This document shows, piece by piece, positions 1-10,780 of a stretch of DNA of 64,000 bases. The position numbers and the translations under genes are program-made. The DNA lies in NCBI GenBank assembly GCA_965153355.1, contig OZ231126.1, positions 106,392,001 through 106,456,000 on the forward strand, given 5' to 3'. Position 1 is the first letter of the stretch, and each line of letters begins with the position of its first letter. The notes under the pieces are model-generated. The model did no database searches and was not told the origin of the DNA. It saw only the letters and a program-made list of their open reading frames with translations. Origin of the DNA: Flaccisagitta enflata. Taxonomy: Eukaryota > Chaetognatha > Sagittoidea > Aphragmophora.

Positions 1-2665
1 ATTTTCGAAACTGATGTACAATTCATCGTCCTTATAAAATGAAATATTCACAATTTTTTTTTTCTTCTCAAAAAGTCATTTACACGAGTAGGTTTCCTAA
101 ACGTTTTTTTTTCTAAAATAGCAGGAAAGATTGGTTCAAAATTCATAATTAGGGACTCGTCTTTCTTTTACTTCTCCAAAACTGTCAAAAACTTATGTGA
201 CATACAAATCACGAAATATCTCAAAATAGTGTTACTGTCTCTGACTCCTTCCAAAACATCTTTCTCAAAAGTAAAAGTCAATTACAACATTCGACTTTTT
301 GCGAAAATATGACAAAACATTCTGCTTCTATCATCAACTCATTTTCTTCAAAATAACCATTTTTTTTTCTTTTCCAAAACGCCATTTTCACTCATAGAAA
401 TTTGCGTGTATGCTTTCCTCGCAAATCACCGGAAATATTTTTTCATTTTCTTGTGTTACATTGAATCATTCCTCTTATGATTAGTGGGGCCGCTCAAGAC
501 CAAACACTACAAAAAAACTTGCATAAACAAACCTTTTGGCTAAGTTCCGACCTTAGTGAAGGAAAATATTCCGAGACCCTAGAATTAAAACTAATCGGAA
601 ATAGTGAACAAAATCCGGTTTTAGTGAACTCTAGTCTACTATTGACGGTTTTTACAGTAAATTCAGAATTCACATTACTTATCCGTTTCAAACACACCGT
701 ACTGACGTAAGTGCATTATGATGCACCGAATTTTGAAGGGGAAGCCACAATATTGTCAGAGTCCAGAGACAAATTGTAGAAATCATGATGATGTAATTGC
801 ATTCTTGAACCAATTTGTTTCCAAAAGGCCATCACCATCAAAGAAGGGGGGGGGCATTGAAATGCGCCGCAGGCCCCACCCTGAGGGACCACGGCTCTGC
901 ATCCTCCATAATGCATGAACATTCGTCAAGATAATAAGCAATGGGTCCAGCTGCAGAAAACTCGGGGGGTCAAATTGAGGGGGTGGGTTATCTGTTTCGC
1001 TAAACAACCCATCGCGGCGCCCGTTCAAAGATCCGCTGTTTTTGCATCCCTCGTGACGCAATATTTGCCAAATGAAACAAACAAAAGATGGCAACTCCAA
1101 AGCTGCAGTAGATCAGCGTCCGGATCGCCCAAAATCCACATATGGGCTTCCGCCAGCACTAAGCAAATGATTATGATGTAACTCAAAGCCATCCTTTCTT
1201 CTTTTATCATAATATAAGCTTCAGGCTTAGTGCAGTGTTTCGTCCATTAGTATGGTAATCCCAACCATACGGGCCAATCCAAATAATAGCCCTATCCAAT
1301 GAGATAACATGGTGTGGAGATGGAATATACTACCACAATACGCATTCAAAGCGTGTGGATTTGATATAGAATGAATTCTCATTTATATGGAATGCATAAT
1401 GGCCCTCCAAATGGCCTCGAAGTAAGAATACTAGTGTTTACATGTTCAATCAAAACAACTTGATTGTGTGACAGAATCTGGACTTCATCTTTCTTTTGTT
1501 TTGTTTTGTTTTGTTTTTTGTTTTTTTGTTTTTTTTTTCTATCCAAGGATATGTGGTGCAAGTACGTGATTTTCTCTCACTTTTTCTTTTAAAAGTGCTT
1601 CATTTGTTTTGGGAACATAACTGCAATGACATATGCAAACCTTTGATTTTTCTCATTTTATGGCAATGTCGGTTCAAACTGTAGTGGAACTGGTTCCACT
1701 AAATCTCTTTTTTTTTTTCTTTAAGTCGCAACGGCAATTTTGTGATATGGGTGGGAAATGGCAACAATTTGCCTTCGAACAATATTGGCATTTTTTTTTC
1801 TTTTCTTTTCCGTTCATTGAATCGTCAAAGCGACTTCGCATTGTGAAAGTGTGTGTGTCTTAATGTCAATTCTGTTGACTGGCTGCCCAATAGCTGGACC
1901 AGCAGAAACTAGTGGAGAAAACTGTTTTCTTATTTTAAACATTGATCGCTTTGTACACAACTCTGCAAGTGTGTTTGTACGGGATAATTGTGCATGATTA
2001 TATCAACCCATGGTTGTTGGTCGTTGTGGTATACATTTTGCCGATAAACAGAAAAGTTGGCCCAATCAGTACTGTGTATGTGTGCGTTAATTAGTCCTCT
2101 GACCAACCAGCAAAAGTTTCGATGATTCTGCGTGTATTCGGAGCCTCAATTCTTAAGGCAAAACTCATTGTCAATACTGTGTTCATCGTTGCTGCCATCT
2201 TTGTTTTCCTTCTTATGTCTGTTTACCCAGTGACTGTTTGTTCGTACGTTTGCTTGCCGGTTTGTTCATATGTCTATTAGTTTGTTTTTGTTCGTGCTTT
2301 GCCATTTCCTTTTCTTTTCTTTTTTTTTTCTTTTTCTTCTGTTTTGTTGTTGTCTGCCTGCTCATATGCTGAATGTTGATTTCCTGATCATTCAGACTAA
2401 TGCAATTTTCTCGATATGGCCTGTCTTATGGTATACTTTTGGTTCACCTTTTTGCGAGTATTCGTGCGCAAATCCAGACTCTTGGCCATTGTGTCTATGC
2501 CAATGGCATCGTACCCCAGAAGAGATTGCCTTGGTAGCGTTGTTGGCGTTGTGTCTCTTCAAAGGAGTGGACTCGATGTGTAAGCATGAAGAAAACATCA
2601 ATCCCAGTGCAACACCAAGTTAAGAACATGAGCGGGCATTGCTCATGTTCTACAGTTTGCTTGGT
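1..2665. other. AT-rich stretch without a recognised gene
   Basis: I see only short open frames in this stretch, none resembling a known family. It contains T-runs and A-runs (for example around 1495-1540) and no inverted repeat or element terminus that I could match elsewhere in the window. It may be intronic or intergenic. Confidence 0.5.
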
Positions 2666-2873
2666 CTAAAATGGAAAGACATGAGATCTTGGCATCAAAT
2701 GGTTTCTTCTTGTGGTATCAAATGAAATTCAAACAGTACAAAATATGAAATATCAGTACAAAATATGAAATATCAGTAAAAAATATGAAATATCAGTACA
2801 AACGAGCGATGATGATATCAGGTAACTTACCTAAAATGGAAAGACATGAGATCTTGGCATCAAATGGTTTCTT
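2666..2873. repeat. 43-bp direct repeat with a 20-bp tandem repeat between the copies
   Basis: A 43-bp segment starting CTAAAATGGAAAGACATGAG occurs at 2666-2708 and again, apparently identical, at 2831-2873. Between them, about 2735-2805, a 20-bp unit (core AAAATATGAAATATCAGTA) repeats three to four times. This looks like a recent 165-bp-offset local duplication. Confidence 0.75.
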
Positions 2874-3219
2874 AACCACAGAACCAATATCTCTGTCTTA
2901 AATACTGCTAGAAATGCGGGTTTGGTATCTGTGGTTAATCTATTGACGTAGTAAAACATAGATCACAAGGGAAAGAATATGAGGGCCCAAGATATGCGCA
3001 ATTGAAAAGAGGGTGGAGATAGCAAAGGCCTATATTCTAAACTAAGATTTTCAACAAAATCGCCTGAAACCATTTTCTTTCTTGATAAATCTCCCTGATA
3101 CATTCTTCTACTATGTAGGATTGAGAAAATATGATAATTTTACCATATTTTGGTGAGTATCTACCCATGAATAACTTGTTTACCATGAAAATTGACCCCC
3201 AGAGCCTGAGACCGGAAAT

Positions 3220-3222
<3 letters not shown>

Positions 3223-3298
<76 letters not shown>

Positions 3299-3319
3299 GT
3301 GTGTGTGTATGTGTGTGGT
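3223..3319. repeat. (GT)n microsatellite
   Basis: Nearly pure GT dinucleotide tract with a few interruptions (GC, AT) towards the right end. The open frames over it are repeat artefacts. Confidence 0.97.
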
Positions 3320-3520
3320 GGAAACACAATGTTTTCAAGAATTTTGTCTAGCTCATAATGGCAATGTGCGCCCCATCACTAAACAAGCGTATATCTTAGA
3401 GGAAAATTATGTAGAGCTAGATTATCCATGGTCGTGCCACAGTTGTCAATTACAATAGCATAAGATTGAATGAGAGCCTCTGAAGACTAAATTTTGTCCC
3501 TCCGTCTATAACATTTCTAG

Positions 3521-3990
3521 TCGCGTGTTGCGCGACTCTACACTAGGGTGGTTGGGAACTGGGTCAAAATTCATATATTGATATACTTGGGCCTTATGCA
3601 AAAATTTCCAATAAAACAAGGATTTCTCACAAGTTGGGGTGCTAAATCAAACAAAAAACAATGTCGGCAAATCCATGGGCTTGCTATGGGGATCCTTCTA
3701 TTGCCATAGGAAGCCTATAGTATTGCCGCCATGGTTTAGTCTCAAAATTCAGACTTCTACTTGTGGGACTACCTTGTTATTTGATACATTTAATCAAAAA
3801 ACTTAAGTTTATCATCTTTTGAAATTTGACCCTATTTCCCGACCACCCTACTCTACACCCCATCGGTTAGCTAGTAGGTTGGTTGGTTGGTCGGTCCCCA
3901 TTTCACTTATTTGGCGTTTTTGAGCTCACTTCTCCTGCCCACCCGCACGTGACTGGGGTAGTCGTGTATCCGGCCCTGTTGAATTGTAAG
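3521..3990 (-). mobile_element. Family A SINE-like element, interrupted by a MITE
   Basis: The hairpin end AGTCGCGTGTTGCGCGACTC is at 3521-3540. The other end, with GCCCACCCGCACGTGACTGG and GTGTATCCGGCCCTGTT, lies at about 3935-3982. Strand is assigned from the A-run that follows the hairpin end in other copies. The two halves are separated by the 307-bp MITE at 3544-3850. Without it the element is about 160 bp, like other copies at 4975, 5787, 41908 and 42263. Confidence 0.7.
3544..3850 (+). mobile_element. hAT-like MITE, copy 1 (TIR TAGGGTGG, 8-bp TSD)
   Basis: A 307-bp element begins TAGGGTGGTTGGGAA and ends with the inverted form TTTCCCGACCACCCTA. It is flanked by a perfect 8-bp duplication CTCTACAC (3536-3543 and 3851-3858). 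It has no coding capacity. A second copy in opposite orientation lies at 27604-27907. The 8-bp duplication and short terminal inverted repeats fit the hAT superfamily; that assignment is inference because no transposase is present. Confidence 0.85.
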
Positions 3991-4007
3991 CAGTTTCCAC
4001 ATTACAT

Positions 4008-4027
4008 CATAATCATCATCATCATCG

Positions 4028-4064
<37 letters not shown>

Positions 4065-4115
4065 TTTCATCATCATCATTTTTATCATCATCATCATTAG
4101 CATCATCATCATTAG

Positions 4116-4157
<42 letters not shown>

Positions 4158-4261
4158 GATCGTCATTGTCATCATCATCGTCATGGTCACCGTCATCTTA
4201 ATCATCATCATCATCATGATCATCATCATCATCATCATCATAATTCATAATTCATAATCAA

Positions 4262-4318
<57 letters not shown>
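4008..4318. repeat. (ATC)n microsatellite
   Basis: Trinucleotide tract interrupted by variant units, about 310 bp. The open frames of Ile or Met runs over it are artefacts. Confidence 0.97.
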
Positions 4319-4582
4319 TTCAAGGGCAAACTTAAACAGTTCCTTCAGCTTTCTTGAAAGGCATACCAGTTTTATTACGTTTTCTTGATTTTATCCTGTT
4401 CCCTGCTTTTAATCAATTTTTTAGTCTATTTGCTTTTTCATGATCTGTTACAGTTTTTTATGATTTTAACGATTACGGACCTCAGTGGAAATCAGTTTTC
4501 GGACTTTTTTGAGCCATCCATGGCATCCGCGAAATTTTAATACTGTAACTGCATACACTATTCCTGCCTTGCCTAAATACAA

Positions 4583-4703
4583 TACATACATACATACATA
4601 CATACATACATACATACATACATACATACATACATACATACATACATCCATACATACAAACATACATACATACATACATCATCATCATCATTATCATCAT
4701 CAT

Positions 4704-4749
<46 letters not shown>

Positions 4750-4835
4750 GCATCATCACATCATCATCATCATCATCACCACATCATCATGATCATCATC
4801 ATCATCATCATCATTATCATCATCATCATCTCACT
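4583..4835. repeat. Compound (CATA)n-(ATC)n microsatellite
   Basis: A CATA tetranucleotide tract (4583-4678) passes directly into a second ATC trinucleotide tract (4679-4835). Confidence 0.97.
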
Positions 4836-4974
4836 ATTTCCCTATTTCCTTCTGTCAATGGCCAATCAGATTGACCACCAGGAAACTTGATTTTATCGAT
4901 GACGACTTTCAAAGCGATGATCTCGATGTTTCTGTTGTTCAACTGAGAATATAGATTATATTAGATGAATAATG

Positions 4975-5178
4975 TTTTTAGTCGCGTACTAGGCGACTCT
5001 ACATCCCGCTTTGTCGGTTCTTCGGTCGGTCTGTCAGTCTGTTCTTTTTCTACTTTTCTGGCATTTTTGAGCTTTTTGAGCTTACCGCTCCTGCCCAAAT
5101 GCTCCAGTGACCCTCTGCACTGCTCCTGCCCACCCGCACGTGGCTGGGGTAGCCGTGTATCCGGCTTTGTTGCCTAAC
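4975..5178 (-). mobile_element. Family A SINE-like element, nearly full length
   Basis: The copy starts TTTTTAGTCGCGTACTAGGC, continues with a GGTCGGTC-type segment, and carries two successive GCTCCTGCCCA blocks before TAGCCGTGTATCCGGC. On the minus strand it therefore ends in the hairpin plus A-run, which suggests a retroposed element. At about 200 bp it is longer than the copy at 5787 because of the repeated CTCCTGCCCA block. Confidence 0.7.
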
Positions 5179-5522
5179 ACTCTTTTTTTTCTTTTGAACA
5201 CCTTTTTACTGATCAATGTCCCAGTATCACTTTAAGCAATACAGGGGCACGGACATGGAAATCATGGATGGACAGCAGTTGGGCCAGTTTGACTGGTGTG
5301 CACCAAAGCAGATGTTTGAGATGATATGTCTGTCTATTGGGTCTGTCGGTCCCCCATGACCTCAGGCAAACATTTTGCCCTTGATTTTGGCTCCTAGCTT
5401 CTCCATAACTCCTAAATCTCTCTCTTTTCTGCGAAGTCAGGAGGAAGTCAGGATTATGAAGAGAACTCACTCATTGGTAGCTTGCTCACTTCCTGCGATT
5501 GCGCGAGCGGCTCTCCCCTCAG

Positions 5523-5523
5523 T

Positions 5524-5607
<84 letters not shown>
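5523..5607. repeat. (CT)n microsatellite
   Basis: Uninterrupted CT dinucleotide tract. Confidence 0.98.
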
Positions 5608-5610
<3 letters not shown>

Positions 5611-5786
5611 GATTGTGCGGTCACACGTTGATTATGCAGACAGACAAATAGTGATAGGATTTAATGCCAGTTTACTGATAGATCAGTGCACGAAAAAGTC
5701 AAAAGAATTTAAACCTGCCTGTCAGTGTTTTGGTATACACGCCGAGGTAGAGGCAAACTTAATAAAAACGAGATAAACCAAAACAT

Positions 5787-5948
5787 TTTTTAGTCGTGGA
5801 CACACGACTCTGCACCTTGCCGTGTCGGTCAGTCTATTGGTCCGTTGGTCCATCCATCACATTTTTGAATCGTGAGTAGTTTTTGCATTTCTGCTCCTGC
5901 CCAACCGTCCGTGACTTTCTGGCCGTGTATCCAGCCTTGTTTTTCTTT
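5787..5948 (-). mobile_element. Family A SINE-like element
   Basis: Reads TTTTTAGTCGTGGACACACG at the left, then a GTCGGTCAG... segment, CTCCTGCCCAACCGTCCGTG, and GCCGTGTATCCAGCCTTG at the right. The hairpin stem is AGTCGTG/CACGACT, so both stem arms changed together relative to AGTCGCG/CGCGACT: one compensatory pair. Confidence 0.7.
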
Positions 5949-6627
5949 TGAGGCGGTAGACTTTCTCAGGGGTACAAGTTGTTTTTTCTAAAGGTCGCCC
6001 AAAGGTAGGTAAACTGAAGTCGAACCTGAGCCAAAGATGACAATGTCAGTATCCAAAACCAAATATTAAGTTTGCCCAAGTCAGAAATCGAAGTTTGAAG
6101 TTACTTCAATCTAATCAATCTAGTCAAAAATTTTTTTTATCAAAGAAGTAAAGATAAGATTTTTTTTACATCGGAAACCATTGTTTTACTTTTTTCTTGT
6201 TTTTCATTTCTTCATTTTCCACTTCTATTTTTTCTTCAAATGAAAATATTCGGAAAATGTAAAATATTCAATTGTTTTATCGATTTGTTAGTTTCTTTTG
6301 TTTAAGTAAGAGAGAGATACAAAAATGTTGATTTTTAATATTTTTTTCTTGTTAAATCATAAATGTGTTTTTTTCTAGAAATTAAAGTTAATCTCTGAAG
6401 CAAAACTGCAGTTGAGCAGTGAAGCTGCCTTATTGCCAATATATGAATAACTACAAAATCCCGGATGGGACACCATGTTGTATGCCTTATAAGCGGGCAT
6501 GCCTTAAAAGGGGGTGCGCTCTAGCGGTGCTTCACTATAGTTTGAATGATTTTTTTTAATCATTTTTTTTTCTCCTTTCTCTCTGTTTATTTATCCCTCC
6601 TTTTATTTCTTTCTCTATCTCTCTCTG

Positions 6628-6628
<1 letters not shown>

Positions 6629-6700
<72 letters not shown>
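6629..6700. repeat. (CT)n microsatellite bordering the R2-like LINE
   Basis: CT tract that ends about 10 bp before recognisable LINE coding sequence starts, so it marks the left limit of the LINE remnant. Confidence 0.97.
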
Positions 6701-6704
<4 letters not shown>

Positions 6705-7170
6705 GCTATTCTATGCAGATGTGGGTTGTGGACCTATCACTGTACCACAAGGGAGGCCGGATACTGGTGGAAGGGGTGAGGTTTATGCGGGGAATCTTTC
6801 AAGGAGATTCTCGTTCCCCTCTTCTCTTCATCATTGCCCTTAACCCACTGAGCTTAATGATAAATAGGCGCTGCAACGGGTGCAAGATTGGGGACATCAA
6901 TGTTTCGCACCTCTGGTACATGGACGACTTGAAAGGTTATACCAGCAGCTACGGCAGTTTGTGCAAGTTAGCCAACCTCATTGAATCTATGAGCACGGAT
7001 ATTGGTATGGAATTTGGCCTTTCCAAGTGCAAATGCATAAACATTGTCAAAGGGAAGTACCAAAAAATGGGTGGGATCAAACTGTTATCAGGTGGAGTCA
7101 TGGAAGAACTAAATGCCAATGAAACCTATAAGTACCTGGGGATACACAACGCAAATAATAGTGGTATTAA
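6701..7170 (+). pseudogene. R2-like non-LTR retrotransposon: reverse transcriptase palm fragment
   Basis: The reading frame from 6713 carries reverse transcriptase motifs in order: GIFQGDSRSPLLF (about residues 28-40), then ALNPLS, then the catalytic box as YMDDLK (about residue 70), EFGLSKCK, and YKYLGI near the end. The IFQGDS...LNPLS...YMDDLK combination is typical of R2-related LINEs with a restriction-like endonuclease rather than an apurinic endonuclease. The protein breaks off at 7165-7170, where a 2.9 kb insertion with inverted ends begins. It resumes at about 10085 and again at 10781. The N-terminal part is missing and replaced by a CT tract. This would be the enzyme for target-primed reverse transcription; here it is dead. 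Confidence 0.88.
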
Positions 7171-7511
7171 TTCCCAGGAGTGATTCCTTGTCATTCCTGA
7201 ATTCCTGATTCCTGACTCCTGATTCAGGAATGAGAATGATATTTGTTATTCAATTCCCGGGAATTCCCGGGAATTAAAAGTAAAGGTTCCTTTTCTTTTT
7301 ATAGTTTAAAGTAAGGTTTTTTGGACCTTATATTGTCTTCCGATTAATTAATGAAGGTTGCGATCTCACTCCTGTAGCGGGGAGGTGAGATTTACTCATT
7401 TGATAATTGGCCAATCAAAAACGGTCAAGGCTTATCTTTTTAGCGCGTTTTCTATCATGAAAATTGAGCGAGGAAGTATTACGTCATAGTACGAGAGAGA
7501 GAAAGAGACTA

Positions 7512-7568
<57 letters not shown>

Positions 7569-7679
7569 ATGAACGAGCAAATGAAAGAACAAAAGTACAA
7601 AAGCTAAAATTTACAAAACAAATGAAAGAACAAATGAAAAAATGAACAAACGAAAAAACAAAAGCACAAAAGCTGAAAT

Positions 7680-8710
7680 CTTTTTCGCCAAAACTGTTTC
7701 TCGCTAACATCTTTTCTTGCTAAAATTTTTTTTCGCTAAAATTTTTTTTCGCTAAAATTTTTTCTCACTAAAATTTTTTCTCGCTAAGATTTTTTCTTAT
7801 TAAAATCTTTTTTCTCAAATTTTTTTTGCGAAAATTTTTTTTTCTTGCTTAAATTTTTTTTCTCGCAAAATTTATTTTCACTAGTCTTTCTTCGCTAAAA
7901 TTTTTTCTCGCTAAATCTTTTTCTTGCTAAAATTTTTCTCGCAAAAATTTCTCCTCGCTAAAATCTTTTTTCTTAAATTTTTTTTGCGAAAATTTTTTTT
8001 TCTTGCTTAAATTTTTTTTCTCGCTAAATTTATTTTCACTAGTCTTTCTTTGCTAAAGCTTTTTCTCGCTAAAATTTTTTCTCACTAAAATTTTTCTCTC
8101 AAAAATTTTTTCTTTCTTAAATTTTTTTTTGCTAGAACTTTCAAAAAATTCTCTAAAATTTGTTTCTCTCACTACAATTTTTTTTGCTAAAACTTTTTTC
8201 GCTAAATTTTTTTTTCGCTAAAATTTTTTCTCACTAAACTTTTTTCTCGCAAAAAATTTTCACACAAAAATCTTTTTTTCGCTAAATTTTTTTTTGCTAA
8301 AATTTTTCACGCTAAAATTTTTCACGCTTAAATTTTTTCTCGCTAAATTTTTTTCTTGCTAGAATTTTTCTCGCTAAAATTTTTTCTCACTAAAATTTTT
8401 TCGCTCAAAAGTCTTTTCTCTCTTAATTTTTTTTTGTTAAAATTTTCAATAAAATTTCAAAAAATTCTTTTTCTGGATTAAAATTTTTTTTGCTAAAATT
8501 TTTTTTGCTAATGTTTTTTCTCGCTAAGATTTTTTTGCTAAAATATTTCATGCTAAAATTTTTCTCGCTAAATTTTTTTCTCACTAAAATTCTTCCTTGC
8601 TAAAATTTTTTCTCGCTAAAATTTTTCTCAATAAAATTTTTCTCGCTAAAATTTCTCGCCAAAACTTTTTCTCGCTAAAATTTTTTCTCGCTAAAATTTT
8701 TTATCGCTAA
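7680..8710 (+). repeat. Degenerate CTCGCTAAAATTTTT satellite
   Basis: About 1 kb of a loosely conserved unit of 15-20 bp, core TTTCTCGCTAAAATTTTT. The same unit occurs in reverse complement at about 24480-24720, next to a gypsy fragment, so it is not unique to this insertion. Confidence 0.88.
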
Positions 8711-9880
8711 TACATGTTCCTGCTTATCCCTGCTTGTTTCATGCATGTTCCTGCTAATTCCTGCTTGTTTTATGCATATTCCTGCTTATTCCTGCTTGTT
8801 TCATGCATGTTTTTGCTAATTCCTGTACGTTTCTTGCATGTTCCTGCTAATTCCTGGATGTTTCATGCATGTTCCTGCTAACTCCTGTTTGTTTCTTGCA
8901 TGTTCCTGCTAATTCCTGCTTGTTTCATGCATGTTCCTGCCAATTCCAGCTTGTTTCATGCATGTTCCTGCTAATTCCTGCTTGTTTGATGCATATTACT
9001 GCTTATTTTTGCTTGTTTCATGCATGTTCCTGCTAATTCTTGGTTGTTTCATGCATGTTCCTGCTAATTCCTGTATGTTTCATGCATGTTCCTGCTAATT
9101 CCTGCTTGTTTCATGTATGTTCCTGCTAAATCTTGCTTGTTTCATCCATATTCCTGCTTATTCCTGCTTGTTTCATGCATGTTCCTGCTAATTCCTGCTT
9201 GTTTCATTCATGTTCCTGCTAATTCCTGTATGTTTTATGCATGTTCCTGCTAATTACTGCTTGTTTCATGTATGTTCCTGCTAGTTCCTGCTTGTTTCAT
9301 GCATATACCTGCTTATTCCTGCTTGTTTCATGCATGTTCCTGCTAATTCCTGGATGTTTCATGCATGTTCCTGCTAATTCCTGTACGTTTCATGCATGTT
9401 CCTGCTAATTCCTGCTTGTTTCATGCATATACCTGCTTATTCCTGCTTGTTTCATGCATGTTCCTGCTAATTCATGGATGTTTCATGCATGTTCCTGCTA
9501 ATTCCTGTATGTTTCATGCATGTTCCTGCTAATTCCTGCTTGTTTCATGCATGTTCCTGCTAATTCCTGGTTGTTTCATGCATGTTCCTGCTAATTCCTG
9601 ACTGTTTCATGGATGTTCCTGTTTATTTCTGCTTGTTTCATGCATGTTCCTGCTAATTTCTACATGTTTCATACATGTTCCTGTTGATTCATGCATTTCT
9701 TGTGAATGTTCCTGCTAATTCCTGAGTGTTTTATACATGTTCTCATTAATTCCTGCATATTTTATGCATGTTCCTGCTTATTCCCTTTTGTTTCATACAT
9801 ATTTATGCTAATCTATGCAGATCTTAAGTATGTTCCTGCTAATTCCTGCATGTTTCATACATGTTCCTGTTTATTCCCAA
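8711..9880 (+). repeat. 31-bp minisatellite (GCATGTTCCTGCTAATTCCT core)
   Basis: Roughly 37 tandem copies of a 31-bp unit containing TTTCATGCATGTTCCTGCTA. Neighbouring units were measured 31 bp apart at 9335 and 9366. Units differ at a few positions, and degeneracy rises towards the right end (after 9650), as expected for unequal exchange in the array centre. Confidence 0.92.
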
Positions 9881-10055
9881 AAACAAATAGGAATAAGCAG
9901 GAACATATAAAAAACAAAAAGCAGTAAGCAGGAATGTGCCAGGAATCAACAAGATCACATGAAAAATTCACATAAATTCCCAGGAATTTTTTTGTAATTT
10001 CTCATAATTCCTGGGAATTCCGGGGAATTACAAAGAAAACTCCCGGGAATTAGTG

Positions 10056-10190
10056 TCACTTAAAACAAAGGGATAATTGCGTTGTGGGATAGAGGAGCTG
10101 GAGGTGATCAAACACTCAGTTGTCAAGGACAAAGTAAACAAAAATGTCAAGGCCAAGCTGAGAAAACTTCTTGAGACAGAAAATTTATGA
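10056..10190 (+). pseudogene. R2-like LINE: short middle fragment after the first insertion
   Basis: A frame around 10108-10185 encodes KHSVVKDKVNKNVKAKLRK followed by LLETE. In R2-like LINEs a basic helix of this kind follows the YLGI motif and precedes the thumb region. It fits exactly between the end of the fragment at 7170 and the fragment that starts at 10781. The frame closes soon after (TGA at about 10188). Confidence 0.65.
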
Positions 10191-10780
10191 AGGAAAATGA
10201 AGTGTTTCACAATACTTTTTGCATCATTATCAGTACAATACTGAAGCTGGAATGCTTTTAGCGGAAAAAATTGTCTCAAAAGATACTTGGTGCATACATT
10301 TTTATCATATTCTGACTTAAAATGCAATTTGAACCATGCGATTCACATGAAAACAAGCAAGAAAATGATGATTTTTAGTGATTTTCTGCTTACACTTTTT
10401 TTCATTTTCTGAGGTTGAAATTCTAAGAAAACCAAATACAGGGGAATTTTGCATTTTGAAAAACATAGTTCTCTCTGTAATCGATTTGGGAAGAGAACTA
10501 TGTTCTTTGTTTTTTCATTTTGTCATTTCCTTTGCAAATTTAGAATTTCAACCAGCCCCCTGTCAGTGACCAAAAATAAAATAAGTACAAATTTTCAAAG
10601 TATTTTTTTTACGACATTGGCTAAACTTGGTCCTTTTACTAAATCAATGCAAATTTTTCTTTTAAATATTATATCTGAGCCATCTCAATCATCTTTATTC
10701 GCTTATTTTTGCATTTTCATTTATACATTTTTTCTTTTTTGATCTTCTTTGAAACACAAATGTTGCCTTCGGAGGGAAGC
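10191..10780. other. Second interrupting segment within the LINE
   Basis: About 590 bp of AT-rich sequence with no recognised coding content separates LLETE from the matching ESELNARNLFKAMN resumption. The two junctions share a short similarity (CTTGAGACAGAA against CTTGAAAGTGAG), so the insertion may have duplicated about 12 bp. I found no terminal inverted repeats. Confidence 0.55.

Larger units (their letters stand above)
7165..10055. mobile_element. 2.9 kb satellite-filled insertion with inverted ends inside the LINE
   Basis: The segment separates two parts of the R2-like LINE. Its left end reads TAATTCCCAGGAGT and its right end, read inverted, TAATTCCCGGGAGT, so the ends form terminal inverted repeats. 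Further GAATTCCCGGGAATT-type palindromes lie just inside both ends (7250-7276 and 10005-10030). The interior is almost entirely two tandem arrays (7680-8710 and 8711-9880). A clear target duplication was not resolved. No transposase is present. It is either a non-autonomous DNA element or a foldback element carrying satellite arrays. Confidence 0.7.

Noticed and set aside
8711-9880. 31-bp array considered as a CRISPR array
   Set aside because: Units are contiguous tandem copies without unique spacers, and the context is eukaryotic.
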